From NCBI RefSeq assembly GCF_017094485.1, contig NZ_CP064786.1, positions 744,001 to 808,000 on the forward strand: a DNA stretch of 64,000 bases, read 5' to 3'. Below are positions 50,396-57,765 of the stretch, piece after piece. The notes below the pieces were generated by a model. That model was not told where the DNA came from. It saw only the letters and a program-made list of their open reading frames with translations, and made no database searches. This DNA is from Natranaeroarchaeum sulfidigenes (GTDB lineage: Archaea; Halobacteriota; Halobacteria; Halobacteriales; Natronoarchaeaceae). The translations under genes were made by a program, and so were the position numbers. The number at the start of each line of letters is the position of its first letter. Position 1 is the stretch's first letter.

Positions 50396-51637
50396 ATGTA
50401 CTACGCCTACAAGTACCGTCTCAAACCGTCCGACGCCCACCGCGAGGAGTTGGACCGCCACCGAGACATTTGTAGGCAACTGTACAACCACACGCTCTAC
50501 CGCCTCAACGAGTACCAAGATGAACACGGCGAACTGCCGTCCATGACCACGCTTCGGTCGGAACTTCCCGACCTCAAGAAGTGGTGGGACGGCCTCTCGG
50601 ACGTGTACTCGAAGGTCCTCCAAACCGTCGTGGAACGCCTGTTCGACAACCTCAAAGGACTCTCGGCGCTCAAGAAGAACGGCTACGGCGTCGGTCAACT
50701 CAAGTGGAAGTCGCCACGGGAGTTCCGCAGTTTCACGTACAGTCAGTCTGGCTTCAAGCTCGACAAGAAGGGCGGTCAGACTGTGCTGTCACTCTCGAAA
50801 CTCGGAAACATACCGATTCGACTCCACCGCGCCATCCCCGACGACGCGACGCTCAAACAGGTCACGGTTAAGAAGGAACCGACGGGCGAGTGGTTCGCCA
50901 CCTTCGGCGTCGAAATGGACCGCGAACCACCCGAACCGCCTGAGAACCCCGAGAAATACGTCGGTATCGACGTAGGAATTCTCAAGTACGCCCACGACAC
51001 CGACGGGACGGCGGTCGGGTCGCTCGACCTCACCGACGAGCGCGAACGCTTGGAACGCGAACAGCGGTCCCTCTCACGGAAGGAACACGGGTCGAACAAC
51101 TGGGAGAAGCAACGGCGACGGGTCGCGGAGTGTCACGCCGACCTTCGACGGAAGCGCCGCGACTTCCTCCACAAGCTCTCGGCGTACTACGCCCGAGAGT
51201 ACGACTTCGTGGCGGTCGAAGACTTGAACGTGAAGAGGATGCTCGAATCACCGTCGAACAGTCGCAACAGGGCGTCGGCGGCGTGGCGAACGTTCCTCTC
51301 GTTGCTCGAATACAAGTGTGAGCGCGAGGGGACGCACTTCGTCGCGGTCAACCCGGGAGGGACGACCAAGGAGTGCGCGGCGTGCGGCGTTTCGACGGAG
51401 AAGCCGTTGTGGGTCCGTGAACATTCCTGTCCCGCCTGCGGGTTTGAGGCGGACAGGGACGCGAACGCGGCGTGGAACATTCTTTCTCGCGGCCTCGAAG
51501 ACATAGGAGTGGGATACTCCGAATCAACGCCTGTAGAGACTGCGCTCCCTGTGGATACGCCTGTATCTGCAAAGCGCGTCGTAGAATCAGGAAGCCCTAC
51601 CCTCAAGGAGCGAACGGCGTCAGCCGTGAGCGAGTAG
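50396..51637 (+). CDS. tnpB: RNA-guided endonuclease TnpB family protein
   Basis: 413 aa. The RuvC-like active site is complete: Asp192 (VGIDVGILKY), Glu275 (VAVEDLNVKRML) and Asp355 (ADRDANAAWN); zinc ribbon CAACG and CPACG. The spacing fits the biochemically studied TnpB (ISDra2) well. Its N-terminal half holds the helical RNA- and DNA-binding region (MYYAYKYRLKPSDAHREELD). The stop codon lies inside the right-end hairpin, as in element 1. No TnpA in the window. Confidence 0.93.
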   Translation: MYYAYKYRLKPSDAHREELDRHRDICRQLYNHTLYRLNEYQDEHGELPSMTTLRSELPDLKKWWDGLSDVYSKVLQTVVERLFDNLKGLSALKKNGYGVGQLKWKSPREFRSFTYSQSGFKLDKKGGQTVLSLSKLGNIPIRLHRAIPDDATLKQVTVKKEPTGEWFATFGVEMDREPPEPPENPEKYVGIDVGILKYAHDTDGTAVGSLDLTDERERLEREQRSLSRKEHGSNNWEKQRRRVAECHADLRRKRRDFLHKLSAYYAREYDFVAVEDLNVKRMLESPSNSRNRASAAWRTFLSLLEYKCEREGTHFVAVNPGGTTKECAACGVSTEKPLWVREHSCPACGFEADRDANAAWNILSRGLEDIGVGYSESTPVETALPVDTPVSAKRVVESGSPTLKERTASAVSE

Positions 51638-51644
51638 GGTAGGG
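51595..51644 (+). repeat. right-end hairpin of TnpB element 2, probable core of the omega RNA
   Basis: Perfect 9-bp outer stem (51595-51603 with 51636-51644) and an inner ACGGC/GCCGT stem. The tnpB stop codon is in the outer arm. One outer pair differs from element 1 by a compensatory T-A to C-G change. The predicted guide would be the flank from 51653 onward, which is the 3' end of leuD. Confidence 0.65.
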
Positions 51645-51648
51645 TAGT

Positions 51649-52254
51649 TCACTCGTCCGATTCGACGTAGGGAAGCCCGTCAACGGTCGCCTCGACCTTG
51701 CTCATGTTCGAGTACATCAGCGCGGTCGTGTCCCAGATCCCGTCGACGAGCGCTTCTTGCATCGAGCTGTCAATATCGACATCCACAGTGGTCTCGCCGT
51801 AGGTGACGGTCTCGTCCTCGACGTCGATCTCGACGTCGCCGTCCGGGTGCTCGCGGATCCACTCCTGGAGCGCGGTCACGGTCTCTTTGTCCGCCGTCGC
51901 GGCGGGGATGCCAAGGGACTTGCAGTTGTCCGCGAAGATCTCCGCGAACGTCTCGCCGACGACGCCGTCGACGCCCCAGCGCATCATGGCCTGGGGGGCG
52001 TGCTCGCGGGAGGAGCCACAGCCGAAGTTCTTGTTGACGACCGCGATGTTGGCCCCCTCGAACTCGTTGAGCGGGTGGTCGTTGAACTCGCCGTCGTCGT
52101 CCCGCCGCGCGTCGTAAAAGAGGTAATCGGCCATGTTGTCGAAGGTCACCTCTTTCATGAACCGCGCGGGCAGGATCTGATCGGTGTCGATGTCGTCGCC
52201 GGGGATCGGGACGCCGGTGCCCGAAACCTCGGTGATGTGGTTCTCACCCGACAT
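51649..52254 (-). CDS. leuD: 3-isopropylmalate dehydratase small subunit
   Basis: 201 aa. LeuD forms the swivel domain of isopropylmalate isomerase with LeuC. Landmarks: IPGDDIDTDQILPARFMKEV, FGCGSSREHAPQAMMRWGVD. The last codons read ESDE then TGA, and that TGA lies in the conserved terminal sequence of TnpB element 2, so the stop codon is apparently supplied by the element. Start ATG overlaps the leuC stop by one base (TGATG), showing translational coupling. Confidence 0.92.
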   Translation of the reverse strand: MSGENHITEVSGTGVPIPGDDIDTDQILPARFMKEVTFDNMADYLFYDARRDDDGEFNDHPLNEFEGANIAVVNKNFGCGSSREHAPQAMMRWGVDGVVGETFAEIFADNCKSLGIPAATADKETVTALQEWIREHPDGDVEIDVEDETVTYGETTVDVDIDSSMQEALVDGIWDTTALMYSNMSKVEATVDGLPYVESDE

Positions 52255-53720
52255 CAGTCTGCCACCTCCTCGACGTCGTCGGCTGCAAGCACGTCCGACG
52301 GTCCGTCGTCCAGGAACCGTCGGGCATCGGTAACTTCACCCTCTACCGCCGCGGCGGCGACCATCGCAGGGCTCATGAGGACGGTCCGCCCGTCCTTGTC
52401 TCCCTGCCGGCCGATGAAGTTCCGGTTCGAGGAGGACGCACAGACCTCGTCGGCACCGAGTTTGTCGTCGTTCATCGCCAGACACATCGAACAGCCAGCA
52501 CGTCGCCATTCCCAGCCAGCCTCGATGAACGTCTGGTCGATACCGCGGGCCTCACACTCCTTGCGGACGGTCTCCGATCCGGGAACCGCGAGCGCCCAGA
52601 CGTCGTCGGGGACCTGCTGGCCCTCGATGATGTCGGCAGCGACTTCGAAGTCCGAGACTCGACCGTTCGTACAGGTGCCAAGGAAGGCGACATCGACGTC
52701 GTAGCCGAGCATCGAGTCGCCCGGCGACAGCTCCATGTGATCGAGCGCCTGTTCGGCGGCCTCCTGTTCTGTCTGGGTGGGAAGATCCGAGGGAGCCGGG
52801 ATCGGCTCGGATACCTCGATGACCTGTCCGGGGTTGATCCCCCAGGTCACGAGGGGGTCGATGTCGTCGACGTTGATCGTCACGACGTCGTCGTATTCGG
52901 CGTCGGCGTCGCTTTTGATCGACTCCCAGTATTCGACGAGTTCGTCGAAGGCCTCGCCCTCGGGGACGTACTCGCGACCGCGCAGGTACTCGTAGGTGGT
53001 TTCGTCGGGGTTGATATAGCCCGCTCGCGCGCCGCCCTCGATCGACATGTTACAGATCGCCAGGCGGCCTTCCATATCGAGCTCCTCGATCGCCGGGCCG
53101 CCGTACTCGTAGACGTGACCGACCCCGCCGTCAACGCCCAGCTCCTGGATGATCTTCAGGATGATGTCCTTGGCGTAGACGCCCTCGCCGAGACTCCCCT
53201 CGATCTCGATACGGCGGACTTTCTGCTTGTCGGCGGCGATACAGCCAGTCGCGAGCACGTCGCGGATCTGGCTGGTTCCGATTCCCACGCCGATCGAGCC
53301 AAAGGCACCGTGAGTCGCCGTGTGGCTGTCACCACAGGCGACAGTCATCCCGGGCTGGCTCAGCCCCAGTTCGGGCGCGACGACGTGCGTGATTCCCTGC
53401 TTGCCCGATTCGAAGTCGAAGAAAGTGATGCCGTTCTCGCCCGTGTTGGTCTCCAGGGCATCGAGCATCTCCTCGGACTTCTCGTCTTCAAGGGGTCGTT
53501 TTCGCTTTTCCTCCTGAGTCGGGACGATGTGGTCTGTCGTCGCGAACGTCCGCTCGGGGTACGCGACGTTCAGGTCGCGTTCGCGCAGCATGCCGAAGGC
53601 CTGTGGGCTCGTCACCTCGTGGACGAGATGCAGGCCGATGAACAGCTGATCCTGTCCGTTCGGCAGCTCCGTTACCTTGTGGTTCTCCCATACCTTGTCG
53701 TACAGCGTTCCATCACTCAT
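52254..53720 (-). CDS. leuC: 3-isopropylmalate dehydratase large subunit
   Basis: 488 aa aconitase-superfamily enzyme. Iron-sulfur ligands are Cys in FLGTCTNGRVSD and the pair in GCSMCLAMN. Active-site segments VACGDSHTATHGAFGSIGVG and NRNFIGRQGDKDGRTVLMSP are complete. Works with LeuD to isomerise 2- to 3-isopropylmalate. It overlaps the 83-aa upstream gene by 8 nt. Confidence 0.95.
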   Translation of the reverse strand: MSDGTLYDKVWENHKVTELPNGQDQLFIGLHLVHEVTSPQAFGMLRERDLNVAYPERTFATTDHIVPTQEEKRKRPLEDEKSEEMLDALETNTGENGITFFDFESGKQGITHVVAPELGLSQPGMTVACGDSHTATHGAFGSIGVGIGTSQIRDVLATGCIAADKQKVRRIEIEGSLGEGVYAKDIILKIIQELGVDGGVGHVYEYGGPAIEELDMEGRLAICNMSIEGGARAGYINPDETTYEYLRGREYVPEGEAFDELVEYWESIKSDADAEYDDVVTINVDDIDPLVTWGINPGQVIEVSEPIPAPSDLPTQTEQEAAEQALDHMELSPGDSMLGYDVDVAFLGTCTNGRVSDFEVAADIIEGQQVPDDVWALAVPGSETVRKECEARGIDQTFIEAGWEWRRAGCSMCLAMNDDKLGADEVCASSSNRNFIGRQGDKDGRTVLMSPAMVAAAAVEGEVTDARRFLDDGPSDVLAADDVEEVAD

Positions 53721-53964
53721 TATATACTCCCTCGTCGTGTGTGACTACGTCAGCCTGCCGGTCTCCGCCGCGCTCGAAGGCGGGGGCTGCCCCCTCGCCA
53801 TGGGGCGGGACGTGATCGACGTCCGCCATCTGTCCGTCGCTCGTCTCGTCCGATTCTGGAGACCCGCCGTCGGTAACGACTGTCGGGCCGCGCTCGAACG
53901 AGCGGGCCGCGCTGGCGTCCCCGAACGGGTGGGTGTGATCGACGTCTTGCATGCTGTCAGTCAT
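53713..53964 (-). CDS. 83-aa protein with internal repeat, embedded between ilvC and leuC
   Basis: The start (ATG at 53964) overlaps the end of ilvC by 8 nt and the stop overlaps the start of leuC by 8 nt, so translation is locked into the operon. The protein contains two copies of a DVDHxxPxGxxxAxxFERG motif: [20 protein letters not shown] near residue 7 and [19 protein letters not shown] near residue 48. Acidic, His-containing, no known family. A regulatory or metal-linked role in the pathway is a guess. Confidence 0.78.
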   Translation of the reverse strand: MTDSMQDVDHTHPFGDASAARSFERGPTVVTDGGSPESDETSDGQMADVDHVPPHGEGAAPAFERGGDRQADVVTHDEGVYNE

Positions 53965-54988
53965 CTGCTGGCACTTCCTCCCGCTGTTCTTCCCACGCGA
54001 ACAGTTCGCGCAGACGGCCGCCGACGTCCTCGATCTCGTGTCCCTCCTCGGCGGCGCGCAGCTGTTTGTAGCTCGGTCGGTTCGTCTGGTTCTCGGTGAT
54101 CCACTCGCGGGCGAACTCGCCGTTCTGTACCTCTTCGAGTACCTGCTCCATCCCCTCGCGGGCGTACTCGTCGTCGACGACGTACTCGCCGCGGGTTATT
54201 CCGCCGTACTCGGCGGTGTCCGAGACGGAGTTCCACATGCCCATCAGCCCGTCCTCGTAGATCAGGTCGACGATGAGCTTCATCTCGTTCATGCACTCGA
54301 AGTAGGCCATCTCCGGGGAGTAGCCCGCATCGACGAGCGTCTCGTAGCCCATCTTCATCAGCTCCGTGACGCCGCCACAGAGAACGGCCTGCTCGCCGAA
54401 CAGGTCGGTTTCGACCTCCTCCTGGAACGTCGTCTCGATGACGCCCGCACGGGTACAGCCGATCGCTTCCGCGTAGGCCAGCGACTGTTCTTTGGCATCG
54501 CCGGTCGCGTCCTGATACACCGCGATCAGACCCGGAACACCCTCGCCGCGCTGATAGGTGCGGCGCACGAGATGGCCGGGGGACTTCGGAGCGACCATCG
54601 TCACGTCGACGTCCTCCGGCGGGCGGATCTGGCCGTAGTGGATGTTGAATCCGTGAGCGAACTGCAAGGTATCTCCGGCCTCCAGTCCATCGGCTATCGC
54701 CTCGTAGACTGCGGGCTGGATCGTGTCGGGCACGAGCATCTGCACGATGTCGGCCTCGGCGGCGGCGACATCGGGCGTCTCGACGCGCAACCCCTCGCTT
54801 TCGGCCTCGGGCCACGAGGACGAATCCTCGCGCAGGCCAACGATCACGTCGACGCCGCTGTCGTTCAGGTTGAGCGCGTGTGCGTGGCCCTGGCTCCCGT
54901 AGCCGAGAACGGCGACCGTCTTGTCTTCGATATACGTGCTATCCGCGTCTTCGTCTCGATATACTGTCGTGGTAAATTCGTCTGCCAT
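53957..54988 (-). CDS. ilvC: ketol-acid reductoisomerase
   Basis: 343 aa class I enzyme. N-terminal Rossmann fold with [20 protein letters not shown]; the catalytic knotted C-domain has the Mg-binding [18 protein letters not shown] and [20 protein letters not shown]. It converts acetolactate or acetohydroxybutyrate with Mg and NAD(P)H. 14 nt separate it from ilvN upstream. Confidence 0.95.
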   Translation of the reverse strand: MADEFTTTVYRDEDADSTYIEDKTVAVLGYGSQGHAHALNLNDSGVDVIVGLREDSSSWPEAESEGLRVETPDVAAAEADIVQMLVPDTIQPAVYEAIADGLEAGDTLQFAHGFNIHYGQIRPPEDVDVTMVAPKSPGHLVRRTYQRGEGVPGLIAVYQDATGDAKEQSLAYAEAIGCTRAGVIETTFQEEVETDLFGEQAVLCGGVTELMKMGYETLVDAGYSPEMAYFECMNEMKLIVDLIYEDGLMGMWNSVSDTAEYGGITRGEYVVDDEYAREGMEQVLEEVQNGEFAREWITENQTNRPSYKQLRAAEEGHEIEDVGGRLRELFAWEEQREEVPADD

Positions 54989-55002
54989 AGGTCTCTCAGT
55001 GT

Positions 55003-55662
55003 TTAGTCGTCGGCCGGCACTTCTTTGCTTTCCGGTTCTGCGATCTGCGGTCCGTTGGGCGCGGTCCGTTCTGCGCCGCGGGTCAGCGCGGCCGTTCCGG
55101 TCCGGACGATCTCGACGATCCCGAACCGCTCGAACGCGTCGATCGCGGCGTCAATCTTTTGCTCGCTTCCCGTGATCTCGACGGTGACGGTCTCCTGCCC
55201 TGCGTCGACCGCCTGCCCGCCGTACATCTCCGCCAGGGACTGGACCTGATCGGGATGGGTCCCATCGACCTTGATCAGGGCCAGATCCCGCCGCGTCGCG
55301 TCGGCCGGCAGCTCGGTCACGGAGACGACAGGCACAAGCTTCTGTAGCTGTTTTTTGGCCTGCTCGATGCCCGGATCCGGCTCCTCGATGACGAGCGTGA
55401 TTCGGGCGCGGTTCTCGTCGGTCGTCGCGCCGACGGTCAGGCTCTCGATGTTGAACTGGCGCCGGCTGAACAGCGAGGCGACGTTCGCGAGTACGCCGGG
55501 TTCGTGAGCGACCAGCGCGGAGAGGACGACCTGCCGGGTGTCCGGTTCGGCCTCTGCGTCGGGGTCGATCCGGATTCCCTGCGGGTTGCGTCTTCGTGAC
55601 GTCTCCGGTCGTTCGCTCGGATGCGGTCCCTCCAGTGCCTTGGAATCGATGTCGTCGCTCAT
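55003..55662 (-). CDS. ilvN: acetolactate synthase small (regulatory) subunit
   Basis: 219 aa. The N-terminal ACT domain ([20 protein letters not shown], then [19 protein letters not shown]) binds branched-chain amino acids for feedback control. An approximately 35-residue acidic haloarchaeal extension precedes it, and a second conserved domain follows. Two nt lie between its start and the ilvB stop, so the two are made together. Confidence 0.93.
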   Translation of the reverse strand: MSDDIDSKALEGPHPSERPETSRRRNPQGIRIDPDAEAEPDTRQVVLSALVAHEPGVLANVASLFSRRQFNIESLTVGATTDENRARITLVIEEPDPGIEQAKKQLQKLVPVVSVTELPADATRRDLALIKVDGTHPDQVQSLAEMYGGQAVDAGQETVTVEITGSEQKIDAAIDAFERFGIVEIVRTGTAALTRGAERTAPNGPQIAEPESKEVPADD

Positions 55663-55664
55663 TG

Positions 55665-57431
55665 TCAGATGTCGTCCAGCTGGCTTGCGTTCAGTGCGAA
55701 CTTCCCGTTGTTTCCACCGCTTGGGACCATCGGGTAGACGTTCGCCTGTGGGTCGATGCGGAAGTCAATGACACTCGGGCCGTCGTACTCCATTGCGGCC
55801 TCGACGGCGTCTGCGACCTCGTCGTAGTTCTCGACTGCCTCGCCGTGGGCGCCGAACGCCTCGGCGAGCTTGTCGAATTCGGGACACCAGCCGTACTCCG
55901 AGGCGGCGTGACGCCCCTCGAAGAAGGCGTCCTGCCACTGGCGAACCATCCCGATGTACTCGTTGTTCAACACGGCGACGGTGATGTCCATGTTCTCGCG
56001 GACGGCGACAGAGAGCTCCTGCATCGTCATCAGGAACGAGCCATCGCCCTCGAAACAGATGACCTCCTGGTCATCGTCGGCCGCGACGCGTGCGCCGATC
56101 GCCGCGGGCAGGCCGTAGCCCATCGTTCCCAGACCGTTCGAGCTGACGAACGTGCGCGGTTCCAGCCAGTCCCAGTACTGCCAGGCCCACATCTGGTGCT
56201 GGCCGACACCGGTAGTGACGATCGCACGATCGCTCGTGGCCTCGTCCAGCGCCTCGACGACGAACTCCGGCTGGAGCGCGCGGTCCTCGGGGACCGGGTA
56301 ATCCATCGGATACTCCGCTTTCCACGTCTGGCACTGCTCGCGCCACTCGTCCGCGTCGGGCGCGTGCTCGATCTCGTCGTCGAGCTGCTCGATAACCGTC
56401 CCCGCGTCGCCGATCAGCGGGTAGTCGGCATGGACGTTCTTGCTGATCTCGGCGGGATCGATATCGACGTGAACGACCTCGGCCTCGGGGGCGAACGTCT
56501 CGATGCCGCCGGTCAGCCGATCGTCGAAGCGCGTCCCGATACCGATCAGCAGGCTGGAATGGTGCATCGCCATGTTGGCGAAGCCGGTGCCGTGCATTCC
56601 GCCGCCCGCCATCGAGAGCTCGTGGTCCTCCGGGAACGCGCCGGTGCCCGGCATCGTCGTGACGACCGGGATCTCGTACTCCGTCGCGAACTCGTACAGT
56701 TCCTCGGAGGCCTCGCTCCGGATGACACCCCCGCCCGCGAGGATCGTGGGCCGTTCCGCAGCTTCGATCGCGCGTGCGGCTTCCGCGATACTGTCCGGCT
56801 CGGCGTGCTCGGTGTACTCGTATGTGTCCGGAACCGTCGCTTCGCCCGGTTCGGCGTCGGTCTCGCCCAGCGTGATATCCTTGGGCAGGTCGACCAGGGT
56901 CGGACCGGGTCGTCCCTCACGGGAGAGCGCGAGCGCGGAGCCGACATCGTCGCCGACCGTATCGGAGTCGTCCGCAAAGATGTTGTGTTTCGTGATCGGA
57001 TCGGTCACGCCGGTCGTATCCGTCTCCTGGAAGGCGTCGTTACCGACGAAGTTCGTCGGGACCTGTCCAGTCAGGGCGACGAACGGATCGGAGTCCATTG
57101 AGGCGTCCGCGATGCCCGTGATGAGGTTCGTCGCGCCCGGCCCGGACGTCGCAAGACAGACACCAGGGTCGTTTGCGACGACGCCGTAGGCGTCCGCAGC
57201 GTGAGCCGCACCCTGCTCGTGGGCCATCGTGACGTGGGTGAGCTGCTCTGAGCTGTACAGCGCGTCGTAGACGGGCATGATCGCCCCGCCCTGAACGCCA
57301 AAGAGGTGTTCGACGCCGTCGTTTTCGAGCGCGCGGACGACCGCCTCCGCGCCCGTAGTGACGGGCTGTTGGTCCGCTTTGGCGTCTTCACCGTCCTCGG
57401 GAATCTCCGCGGCGTGTGCCGGTTCGCTCAT
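55665..57431 (-). CDS. ilvB: acetolactate synthase large (catalytic) subunit
   Basis: 588 aa thiamine-diphosphate enzyme; it joins pyruvate with pyruvate or 2-oxobutyrate. The catalytic Glu is in HEQGAAHAADAYG; the thiamine motif is GDGSFLMTMQELSVAVREN with NNEYIGMVRQWQ. A perfect Shine-Dalgarno (AGGTGATC) sits 4-5 nt before the ATG at 57431, which means the gene is read from a leadered mRNA; that fits the leader ORF and promoter found upstream. Confidence 0.95.
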   Translation of the reverse strand: MSEPAHAAEIPEDGEDAKADQQPVTTGAEAVVRALENDGVEHLFGVQGGAIMPVYDALYSSEQLTHVTMAHEQGAAHAADAYGVVANDPGVCLATSGPGATNLITGIADASMDSDPFVALTGQVPTNFVGNDAFQETDTTGVTDPITKHNIFADDSDTVGDDVGSALALSREGRPGPTLVDLPKDITLGETDAEPGEATVPDTYEYTEHAEPDSIAEAARAIEAAERPTILAGGGVIRSEASEELYEFATEYEIPVVTTMPGTGAFPEDHELSMAGGGMHGTGFANMAMHHSSLLIGIGTRFDDRLTGGIETFAPEAEVVHVDIDPAEISKNVHADYPLIGDAGTVIEQLDDEIEHAPDADEWREQCQTWKAEYPMDYPVPEDRALQPEFVVEALDEATSDRAIVTTGVGQHQMWAWQYWDWLEPRTFVSSNGLGTMGYGLPAAIGARVAADDDQEVICFEGDGSFLMTMQELSVAVRENMDITVAVLNNEYIGMVRQWQDAFFEGRHAASEYGWCPEFDKLAEAFGAHGEAVENYDEVADAVEAAMEYDGPSVIDFRIDPQANVYPMVPSGGNNGKFALNASQLDDI

Positions 57432-57569
57432 GCACGATCACCTGTTGGCCGTGCTGTGGTGGTTGGCTGGCGATACTGTCGTCGTGGGTGTCGGGATCGA
57501 TACATGGTTCGAGCGGTGACTGTGTGATCTACGGTCGATGCGGGCCGGGTCGAAAACTGTAGTAGTGGT

Positions 57570-57585
57570 GGGGCTAGAAGGCCCC
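57570..57585 (-). repeat. small GC hairpin overlapping the stop of the leader ORF
   Basis: GGGGC (57585-57581) pairs with GCCCC (57574-57570) around a six-base loop. It overlaps the stop of the 29-codon leader ORF. There is no strong U tract after it, only TTTT about 13 nt downstream. Confidence 0.5.
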
Positions 57586-57663
57586 TACGATCACACCGAG
57601 AAGACGTCGGACGGACCGGGTGCTGGCGGCCTCGGGCACACCAGCCGTGACGGTCCGTGTCAT
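57574..57663 (-). CDS. candidate leader peptide upstream of ilvB, 29 aa
   Basis: ATG at 57663, TAG at 57574. The peptide reads TRTVTAGVPEAASTRSVRRL and ends LLGVIVGAF: Leu-Leu-Gly-Val-Ile-Val lie in a row, the end products of the operon, as in bacterial ilv and leu leaders. A TATA-like element is centred 31 nt before the ATG, so the mRNA should start at or near it. An 8-bp perfect inverted repeat spans the first half of the ORF. The function is inferred. Confidence 0.5.
   Translation of the reverse strand: MTRTVTAGVPEAASTRSVRRLLGVIVGAF
57611..57658 (-). repeat. inverted repeat inside the ilvB leader
   Basis: ACGGACCG at 57611-57618 and CGGTCCGT at 57651-57658 are perfectly complementary (8 bp, 32-nt loop, itself with a GCTGG/CCAGC pairing). 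In the transcript it forms ahead of the Leu/Val/Ile codons. Confidence 0.55.
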
Positions 57664-57679
57664 CAGTACGCTTCTGATG
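57661..57679 (-). promoter_or_regulatory. inverted repeat at the ilvB leader start, operator candidate
   Basis: CATCAG (57661-57666) and CTGATG (57674-57679) form a 6-bp inverted repeat that overlaps the leader ATG, immediately downstream of the TATA box, in a position typical for repressor binding. Could also be a 5' hairpin of the mRNA. Confidence 0.45.
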
Positions 57680-57690
57680 CCCTTCGTGTA

Positions 57691-57697
57691 CATAATT
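57691..57697 (-). promoter_or_regulatory. TATA-like element of the ilvB leader promoter
   Basis: AATTATG on the minus strand, centred 31 nt upstream of the leader-ORF ATG (57663), the expected spacing for haloarchaeal promoters with transcription starting near the ATG. Confidence 0.5.
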
Positions 57698-57720
57698 CTT
57701 GTGAGTCGGAGCGACGTGTA

Positions 57721-57747
57721 CCGGTAGCTCGGGGTTGTCACTACCGG
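57721..57747. repeat. 7-bp inverted repeat between leuA and the ilvB promoter
   Basis: CCGGTAG (57721-57727) and CTACCGG (57741-57747), perfect, 13-nt spacer. It lies directly downstream of the leuA stop and upstream of the ilvB leader promoter; either a structure at the leuA 3' end or a regulator site. Confidence 0.5.
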
Positions 57748-57765
57748 CAAACCGGGAAGCGGTCA

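Larger units (their letters stand above)
50125..51652 (+). mobile_element. TnpB-only IS200/IS605-type (IS1341-like) insertion element 2
   Basis: Carries a 40-residue micro-ORF and tnpB, no tnpA. The right end is set at 51652 because the last shared bases with element 1 are GGGTAGTTCAC; the left end lies roughly 50120-50130, where similarity with element 1 starts (AGGCG...CCCCTTCCTCAA). It is inserted at the 3' end of leuD. Both ends have GGGG/CCCC-type hairpins. Confidence 0.78.
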
